Shown here piece after piece: positions 31,744 to 32,115 of a stretch of 32,115 nt of DNA. Position 1 is the first letter of the stretch. Each line of letters starts with the position of its first letter. A program made the position numbers and the translations under genes. This stretch comes from Akkermansia sp. (GTDB taxonomy: Bacteria; Verrucomicrobiota; Verrucomicrobiia; Verrucomicrobiales; Akkermansiaceae), in assembly GCA_017390945.1 (NCBI GenBank), contig JAFOZZ010000040.1, positions 1 to 32,115 of the forward strand. Direction: 5' to 3'. The notes below the pieces were generated by a model that saw nothing but the letters and a program-made list of their open reading frames with translations, made no database searches and had not been told where the DNA came from.

Positions 31744-31971
31744 ATGTTAAAAGACATCCGAATTCACTCTACGTATGCTAACCAGGAATCGCGTAAATTA
31801 TTGAGTAAAGGATGTAATCCAAAAATTATGAAGCCATGTGAATATTGCAAGTTTATGTTTAGACCTATCTTAAACCAGCGCGGGGTTAAAATCGAAACGC
31901 CAACAATCTACATTCTACCTGGATTGAATAATTATACTGATGCAGCAAATCAAATCGGTAATGGCTGGTAA
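31744..31971 (+). CDS. Small AT-rich gene of unknown function
   Basis: I do not recognise this 75-residue protein. It has no signal peptide or membrane segment and contains one CEYC pair (Cys32, Cys35) and a basic N-terminal half. It is the only gene in the window with a Shine-Dalgarno-like sequence (AAAGGGAAGC just before the ATG), and its codon use is clearly more AT-rich than its neighbours. A moderate promoter and a strong terminator frame it, so it looks like a complete transcription unit. It may be acquired DNA or a remnant of a mobile segment. A chance frame inside an RNA gene is the alternative. Confidence 0.55.
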   Translation: MLKDIRIHSTYANQESRKLLSKGCNPKIMKPCEYCKFMFRPILNQRGVKIETPTIYILPGLNNYTDAANQIGNGW

Positions 31972-31984
31972 GCCATAATAATTT

Positions 31985-32015
31985 GAGAGGGAGACGTCAA
32001 GTCTCCCTCTCTTTC
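31985..32015 (+). terminator. Terminator of the small AT-rich gene
   Basis: A perfect 11-bp stem (31985-31995 with 32001-32011) with a GTCAA loop is followed by TTTC. It begins 14 nt after the stop. Confidence 0.85.
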
Positions 32016-32115
32016 AATAAATTGATATCAAATATCTTAAAAATAATGACAGATAAATCTTTGCAGGCGTTTTTTACTGTTACTGAAGCCATATTTTTTT
32101 TAAATAGGAAACATC

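Overview
The window looks like a contiguous chromosomal segment of a Gram-negative bacterium, probably a member of the Verrucomicrobiota. The grounds are indirect: lpxA (lipid A synthesis) is present, SecA is very long (1118 residues), there is an exported PA14-like protein and a large Sel1-repeat protein, and almost no gene has a Shine-Dalgarno sequence. Phylum is an inference; no marker was compared with a database. About 31 protein genes and one tRNA gene can be supported. Most are ordinary core genes, with several unrecognised exported proteins between them.

Layout from left to right. A 12-bp minisatellite at the window edge lies beyond the terminator of an ArsC/Spx-family gene (-). Then come nrdR and an overlapping unknown gene (+), a lone ABC ATPase (-), and the rpsB-tsf operon (-) divergent from ilvC (+). 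tpiA (-) is divergent from a Sel1-repeat protein (+), which converges on an exported protein (-). tRNA-Asn (-) is followed by an M50 membrane protease, then aroC and a membrane protein (+). A small exported protein (-) is divergent from dnaB (+). A small GTG-start gene and a lipoprotein (-) are divergent from lpxA, a HAD phosphatase and rlmH (+). Next is mutS, a YbgC thioesterase and an exported thioredoxin-like protein (+). A three-gene envelope operon (-) holds a membrane protein, a lipoprotein amidase and an exported DUF1893 protein. secA and an N-acetylglutamate synthase (-), metY (-) and a PA14-like exported protein (-) follow. The last kilobase holds a duplicated 240-bp array of different short palindromes and an AT-rich stretch with one small unknown gene.

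Regulation is unusually legible. Eighteen sigma70-type promoters can be read by eye, more than half with a TTGC-type -35. In seven of them the start codon lies only 6 to 8 nt after the -10 box, so the transcripts should be leaderless. Most transcription units end in clear stem-loops. The most unusual items are the palindrome array, the leaderless promoter geometry, the exported DUF1893 protein, the unknown gene overlapping nrdR, and the AT-rich unit at the right end. I found no CRISPR array, prophage, insertion sequence or recognisable defence or secondary-metabolite cluster.
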